Of a DNA stretch of 64,000 nt, positions 63,325 to 64,000 are shown piece by piece (positions within the stretch are counted from its first letter, which is position 1; each line of letters opens with the position of its first letter). Position numbers and translations under genes: made by a program. Origin of the DNA: Schaalia sp. JY-X169 (GTDB lineage Bacteria > Actinomycetota > Actinomycetes > Actinomycetales > Actinomycetaceae); the NCBI RefSeq assembly GCF_014069575.1, contig NZ_CP059675.1, positions 1,488,001 through 1,552,000 on the forward strand. The letters are read 5' to 3'. The notes beneath the pieces were generated by a model that was given only the letters and a program-made list of their open reading frames with translations, did no database searches and had not been told where the DNA came from.

Positions 63325-64000
63325 TTGAACACCGAGACTCCCAATCTTCCCAATCGAGAAGACGATTTGACGCAAGAACAAGAGTTCGTGAGTCACGCCT
63401 ACTCGGTTCTTGATTCCATGAGGACCGACTACAGGGAAGCACAGCGCCGTATCGAGGCCCAAGGAGCCTGGGGATCACCCCAGGCTCGAACCGAGCGTGA
63501 TGCCCAGGCCTCTCATTTTGGCGATCAGGCCATGCGTCTGGAGCAGATCCAAGACCACCTGGTGTTTGGCCGTGTCGATATGACGGACGCCAGCACCCAC
63601 TACATCGGCCGCGCGGGCCTGCCGGACTCAACGGGGGGTCGTCTCCTTATTGACTGGCGCGCGCCGGCAGCGCGTCCTTTCTACCAGGCCACCGCTGTCA
63701 CCCCCGCAGGCGTCGTTCGACGTCGCCACATCGCCACATCAGGAAGCGTTGTAACAGGGATCGAGGACGACGTTCTTGACGTCGATGCCGCAACTGACCA
63801 GGGGATGACTTTCCAGGGTGAAGGCGCTCTTATGTCGGCTCTTGCATCTGCCCGTGGCGGCCACATGAGTGACATAGTTGCAACGATTCAGGCCGAGCAG
63901 GATGCGATCATCCGCTCCGATGATCAGGGAATCGTCGTTGTTCAAGGTGGCCCCGGGACAGGGAAGACGGCCGTTGCACTGCACCGCGCGGCGTATCTTC
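63325..64000 (+). CDS. HelD/HelR-type helicase, N-terminal part
   Basis: The window ends in this gene; 225 codons are visible. The order is a coiled-coil start (EQEFVSHAYSVLDSMRTDYREAQRR), the FGRVDMTDASTHYIGRAGL segment, LIDWRAPAARPFYQAT, and Walker A QGGPGTGKTAVALHRAAYL. This matches the actinobacterial HelD/HelR group, UvrD-like ATPases that remove RNA polymerase from DNA and can give rifamycin tolerance. The start appears to be TTG at 63325, five bases after AAGGAG. The true length and C-terminus are off the window. Confidence 0.9.
   Translation, partial: MNTETPNLPNREDDLTQEQEFVSHAYSVLDSMRTDYREAQRRIEAQGAWGSPQARTERDAQASHFGDQAMRLEQIQDHLVFGRVDMTDASTHYIGRAGLPDSTGGRLLIDWRAPAARPFYQATAVTPAGVVRRRHIATSGSVVTGIEDDVLDVDAATDQGMTFQGEGALMSALASARGGHMSDIVATIQAEQDAIIRSDDQGIVVVQGGPGTGKTAVALHRAAYL

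Noticed and set aside
63314-63326. GGAGCGAGTTTG before the helicase gene, identical to a unit of the long repeat
   Set aside because: Only 12 bp match, and the word is explained by the ribosome binding site and TTG start. No flanking repeat sequence is present.

Overview
The window is a piece of an actinobacterial chromosome of roughly 58% G+C by eye. The evidence for Actinobacteria is the gene content and order: mraZ-rsmH-ftsL-ftsI-murF-mraY-murD-ftsW-murG-murC-ftsQ-ftsZ-sepF-yggT-wag31-lspA-rluD-dnaE, a DUF3040 gene beside mraZ, an SseB-domain gene between priA/hisA and infC, a SepIVA-like gene beside coaD, and frequent GTG/TTG starts with 4-base GTGA/ATGA overlaps. An Actinomycetaceae-like organism is my best guess; the species cannot be named from sequence alone. 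A cytochrome bd operon fits life at low oxygen.

Layout. 1-3333: two neighbouring IS1249/IS256-like insertion sequences, the second with a clear direct-repeat footprint. 3334-9542 (minus): tRNA-Ala(GGC), rsfS, nadD, obg, rpmA, rplU and rne. 10021-17664 (plus): cydA, cydB, cydD, cydC and a GAF histidine kinase, facing its probable response regulator (minus). 18561-24931 (minus): fpg, rnc, yceD, a SepIVA-like coiled-coil gene, coaD, rsmD, recG. 25215-27884 (plus): rpmB and a polar amino-acid ABC transporter. 27890-37366 (minus): thiL, an rRNA methyltransferase, rplT-rpmI-infC, an SseB-like gene, hisA/priA, an unknown gene, hisB and a fused hisD-hisC. 37463-59008 (minus): dnaE, rluD, lspA, wag31, yggT, sepF and the whole division and cell wall cluster back to mraZ. 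59293-64000: DUF3040, dinB, a spermidine-synthase-like protein, a PAC2 protein and the start of a HelD/HelR-type helicase.

How genes work together. The dcw cluster supplies peptidoglycan precursors (murF, mraY, murD, murG, murC), the septal machine (ftsW, ftsI, ftsQ, ftsL, ftsZ, sepF) and polar growth (wag31). Three contiguous 10-bp repeats just upstream of mraZ look like its own operator. The infC-rpmI-rplT operon appears to begin at an ATC codon behind an intrinsic terminator. Three expected genes are absent from their usual places: murE (between ftsI and murF), rpmF (between yceD and rnc) and hisH (between hisB and hisA).

The least explained feature is a family of dispersed palindromic repeats. 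An imperfect hairpin of about 80 bp, with arms CGAAATGTATACGT and an inner CTGGGGT/ACCCCAG hairpin, occurs five times, always between genes. At two loci 12.7 kb apart it is joined in the same orientation to a second block of about 230 bp built from repeats of GGAGCGAGTTACG; one copy of that block has a perfect 32-bp inverted repeat. These look like non-autonomous mobile or REP-like elements. No protein in the window can be linked to them.
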